In this document: in pieces, positions 60,815-64,000 of the stretch | Position numbering within the stretch: position 1 is the stretch's first letter | How the letters are laid out: every line of letters starts with the position of its first letter | Assembly (NCBI RefSeq): GCF_036320965.1 | Contig: NC_092241.1 | Span: 4,541,668-4,605,667 of the forward strand | Source of the DNA: Panulirus ornatus | Taxonomy: Eukaryota; Arthropoda; Malacostraca; Decapoda; Palinuridae | Direction: 5' to 3' | Length of the DNA: 64,000 nt | Program-made: the position numbers and the translations under genes | Notes under the pieces: generated by a model | Databases searched by the model: none | What the model saw: the letters and a program-made list of their open reading frames with translations, nothing else | Told to the model about the DNA's origin: nothing

Positions 60815-62674
60815 GGGGAGGTGATAACAAGTAGCGGTGATGTGAGAAGGAGATGGAATGAGTATTTTGAAGGTTTGTTGAATGTGTCTGATGACAGAGT
60901 GGCAGATATAGGGTGTTTTGGTCGAGGTGGTGTGCAAAGTGAGAGGGTTAGGGAAAATGATTTGATAAACAGAGAAGAGGTAGTAAAAGCTTTGCGGAAG
61001 ATGAAAGCCGGCAAGGCAGCAGGTTTGGATGGTATTACAGTGGAATTTATTAAGAAAGGGGGTGACTGTATTGTTGACTGGTTGGTAAGGTTATTTAATG
61101 TATGTATGACTCATGGTGAGGTGCCTGAGGATTGGCGGAATGCGTGCATAGTGCCATTGTACAAAGGCAAAGGGGATAAGAGTGAGTGCTCAAATTACAG
61201 AGGTATAAGTTTGTTGAGTATTCCTGGTAAATTATATGGGAGGGTATTGATTGAGAGGGTGAAGGCATGTACAGAGCATCAGATTGGGGAAGAGCAGTGC
61301 GGTTTCAGAAGTGGTAGAGGATGTGTGGATCAGGTGTTTGCTTTGAAGAATGTATGTGAGAAATACTTAGAAAAGCAAATGGATTTGTATGTAGCATTTA
61401 TGGATCTGGAGAAGGCATATGATAGAGTTGATAGAGATGCTCTGTGGAAGGTATTAAGAATATATGGTGTGGGAGGCAAGTTGTTAGAAGCAGTGAAAAG
61501 TTTTTATCGAGGATGTAAGGCATGTGTACGTGTAGGAAGAGAGGAAAGTGATTGGTTCTCAGTGAATGTAGGTTTGCGGCAGGGGTGTGTGATGTCTCCA
61601 TGGTTGTTTAATTTGTTTATGGATGGGGTTGTAAAGGAGGTAAATGCAAGAGTCCTGGAAAGAGGGGCAAGTATGAAGTCTGTTGGGGATGAGAGAGCTT
61701 GGGAAGTGAGTCAATTGTTGTTCGCTGATGATACAGCGCTGGTGGCTGATTCATGTGAGAAACTGCAGAAGCTGGTGACTGAGTTTGGTAAAGTGTGTGG
61801 AAGAAGAAAGTTGAGAGTAAATGTGAATAAGAGCAAGGTTATTAGGTACAGTAGGGGTGAGGGTCAAGTCAATTGGGAGGTGAGTTTGAATGGAGAAAAA
61901 CTGGAGGAAGTGAAGTGTTTTAGATATCTGGGAGTGGATCTGTCAGCGGATGGAACCATGGAAGCGGAAGTGGATCATAGGGTGGGGGAGGGGGCGAAAA
62001 TTTTGGGAGCCTTGAAAAATGTGTGGAAGTCGAGAACATTATCTCGGAAAGCAAAAATGGGTATGTTTGAGGGAATAGTGGTTCCAACAATGCTGTATGG
62101 TTGCGAGGCGTGGGCTATGGATAGAGATGTGCGCAGGAGGATGGATGTGCTGGAAATGAGATGTTTGAGGACAATGTGTGGTGTGAGGTGGTTTGATCGA
62201 GTAAGTAACGTAAGGGTAAGAGAGATGTGTGGAAATAAAAAGAGCGTGGTCGAGAGAGCAGAAGAGGGTGTTTTGAAATGGTTTGGGCACATGGAGAGAA
62301 TGAGTGAGGAGAGATTGACCAAGAGGATATATGTGTCGGAGGTGGAGGGAACGAGGAGAAGAGGGAGACCAAATTGGAGGTGGAAAGATGGAGTGAAAAA
62401 GATTTTGTGTGATCGGGGCCTGAACATGCAGGAGGGTGAAAGGAGGGCAAGAAATAGAGTGAATTGGAGTCATGTGGTATACAGGGGTTGACGTGCTGTC
62501 AGTGGATTGAAGCAAGGCATGTGAAGCGTCTGGGGTAAACCATGGAAAGCTGTGTAGGTATGTATATTTGCGTGTCTGGACGTGTGTATGTACATGTGTA
62601 TGGGGGGGGGGTTGGGCCATTTCTTTCGTCTGTTTCCTTGCGCTACCTCGCAAACGCGGGAGACAGCGACAAAG

Positions 62675-62677
<3 letters not shown>
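60812..62677 (+). mobile_element. R17: RTE-S copy, intact RT, A-tail
   Basis: Starts 'aatggggaggtgataacaag' ([11 protein letters not shown]) after (TA)n and ends 'gacagcgacaaagtat' plus an A-run of about 34 nt and short (AT)n (62712-62732). Head-to-head with R16. Its last 900 nt are near-identical to the inverted R15. Confidence 0.95.
60821..62491 (+). CDS. RTE reverse transcriptase ORF, 5'-truncated but uninterrupted
   Basis: About 556 codons without interruption. The listed first codon is GTG within GEVITSS, so there is no natural start; the frame simply enters from the truncation point. Blocks: '[20 protein letters not shown]' (61010), '[20 protein letters not shown]' (61298), 'FMDLEKAYDRVDRDALWKVL' (motif A, 61398), 'GLRQGCVMSPWLFNLF' (61571), 'LLFADDTALVADS' (catalytic DD, 61718), 'RYLGVDLSADGTM', '[16 protein letters not shown]' (62280) and 'GRPNWRWKDGVKKI' (62362), stop after 'VVYRG'. 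The enzyme copies element RNA at a nicked target; this copy lacks endonuclease. Confidence 0.93.
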   Translation: MITSSGDVRRRWNEYFEGLLNVSDDRVADIGCFGRGGVQSERVRENDLINREEVVKALRKMKAGKAAGLDGITVEFIKKGGDCIVDWLVRLFNVCMTHGEVPEDWRNACIVPLYKGKGDKSECSNYRGISLLSIPGKLYGRVLIERVKACTEHQIGEEQCGFRSGRGCVDQVFALKNVCEKYLEKQMDLYVAFMDLEKAYDRVDRDALWKVLRIYGVGGKLLEAVKSFYRGCKACVRVGREESDWFSVNVGLRQGCVMSPWLFNLFMDGVVKEVNARVLERGASMKSVGDERAWEVSQLLFADDTALVADSCEKLQKLVTEFGKVCGRRKLRVNVNKSKVIRYSRGEGQVNWEVSLNGEKLEEVKCFRYLGVDLSADGTMEAEVDHRVGEGAKILGALKNVWKSRTLSRKAKMGMFEGIVVPTMLYGCEAWAMDRDVRRRMDVLEMRCLRTMCGVRWFDRVSNVRVREMCGNKKSVVERAEEGVLKWFGHMERMSEERLTKRIYVSEVEGTRRRGRPNWRWKDGVKKILCDRGLNMQEGERRARNRVNWSHVVYRG

Positions 62678-62727
<50 letters not shown>

Positions 62728-62732
62728 TATAT
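62678..62732 (+). repeat. A-run then (AT)n
   Basis: R17 tail. Confidence 0.96.
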
Positions 62733-62734
62733 GG

Positions 62735-63001
62735 ATGTGATCTGCTTCATGAGCGCAGCATGAGCCCCTTAAAGACAGAAGGAACTCTTGGACTCTTGGG
62801 TCAAGCTTAACGTCTATACCTCTTTCCCAGTGGCTCTTGCAGCTATAATGCTGCCCTTAAACCCAGCAGCAGGCACAGACGGAGCCATATGAAGCGAGAA
62901 GTTCCTTGACGAGACTGCCTTGTGTCGCCATCTGACGTGGATACAGCCTCGCCAAATGAGACTTTTCACTTACAGTGTAACCTCACGAAGGTAGAGTCCA
63001 G

Positions 63002-63003
<2 letters not shown>
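62735..63003 (-). repeat. family K copy, minus orientation
   Basis: The plus strand reads 'gctgcccttaaacccagcag', 'cttgacgagactgccttgtg', 'acagcctcgccaaatgagac', 'ttttcacttacagtgtaacc', then (TA)n. It is colinear with 10400-10607. Confidence 0.65.

Positions 63004-63079
<76 letters not shown>
63004..63079 (+). repeat. (TA)n array
   Basis: Between family K and the N5 head, the same K/(TA)n/N succession type as elsewhere. Confidence 0.98.
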
Positions 63080-63440
<361 letters not shown>

Positions 63441-63689
63441 TTGCTTAACAGTGCTCACATCCAAATAATACATCAACCCTGCACAGCGAGGAGTGAGACC
63501 ACTACCCACCTTCCCTTGCCAGTGCGTGAAGCGAGGGAAGCGTATATGTACTCGCCCACCAGCGCCTTATATATAGGCACTGGTGGCCAAGTGCGTGCAC
63601 GCTCCCCGGCCTCACGCACTGGCGAGGGAAGGCGTGGGGTGGAGTCTTCAAATCTATCAATTAGTCTATAATTATCCCAGGAATGTCTT

Positions 63690-63850
63690 CCTTATGGGCA
63701 AGTCCTGGTTTTACCAAATGCCTCTTTCCAGACACTCCTGCCGCCTAAGGCTGCGCTACGTCCAGTAGCAGGGAAATGTGGACTCTTTAGGTATGAGAGG
63801 TTTTCTGACGAAGTTGTCCCAGTCAGCAAGGTGACCCTCATTTTGTCTGG
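63690..63850 (-). repeat. family K copy, minus orientation
   Basis: 'gcaagtcctggttttaccaa', 'aggctgcgctacgtccagta', 'gcagggaaatgtggactctt', 'gacgaagttgtcccagtcag'. Colinear with the left part of 10400-10607. No flanking microsatellite. Confidence 0.6.
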
Positions 63851-64000
63851 GGCAACTCTTCTGTGTTATATAAGTTTCATTGTATCTTTAGCAGAAAAAT
63901 AGTAGAATCTGCTTTCATTAGCTCTACCGCTAATTTCCAGCTGTCATGTTAGCAGTGGTCACCTGAGCTGACCATGGCTTCTGTCATTTAGAGGATTATC
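63851..64000. other. no recognisable feature
   Basis: Anonymous sequence to the window end. Confidence 0.35.

Overview
This is a eukaryotic, intron-scale or intergenic window with no recognisable host gene, rRNA or tRNA gene. It is built almost entirely from retroelement copies, minisatellites and very long microsatellites, mainly (TA)n, (GA)n/(CT)n, (TG)n/(CA)n and (TAA)n. The repeat spectrum (RTE-type LINEs, Jockey/CR1-like LINEs, Penelope-like elements, abundant (TA)n) fits an arthropod and most resembles a decapod crustacean. That organism call is inference; no single-copy gene is present to confirm it.

The dominant inhabitant is one RTE-clade non-LTR retrotransposon (APE-type endonuclease plus reverse transcriptase, about 3.3 kb, one ORF). 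I number its copies R1-R18. An older subfamily (RTE-L) has a 3' UTR about 250 nt longer than a younger, less mutated one (RTE-S). R10 (41327-44690) is nearly full length. R16 and R17 (58128-62676) keep long uninterrupted reading frames. A short non-autonomous relative (N1-N5, about 240 bp) carries the RTE 5' head and an RTE-like 3' end. Other elements are Jockey-, CR1- and I-like reverse transcriptase remnants (1-6330, 14980-15905, 52786-53345), a Penelope-like element (PLE) with GIY-YIG endonuclease and hammerhead-ribozyme-like cores (28331-28727, 31818-32023, 34288-34622, 53640-54705), and a SINE-like family K of unknown origin.

Layout: 1-6.3 kb old LINE debris; 6.3-13.8 kb RTE copies R2-R4 and N1 among (TA)n arrays; 13.9-27.9 kb mostly unannotatable sequence with five minisatellites and R5; 28-45 kb a dense (TA)n/RTE/PLE block (R6-R10) with a 26-bp minisatellite; 45-52 kb sparse sequence with family K copies and a second RTE family; 52-64 kb another dense block (N3-N5, PLE, R14-R17).

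The most interesting pattern is that the (TA)n arrays lie at most of the younger RTE, N and PLE ends. Many of these insertions are head-to-head pairs with both 3' tails pointing outward, or 5'-inverted copies of the twin-priming type. I infer that a self-complementary (TA)n target lets both strands prime reverse transcription.
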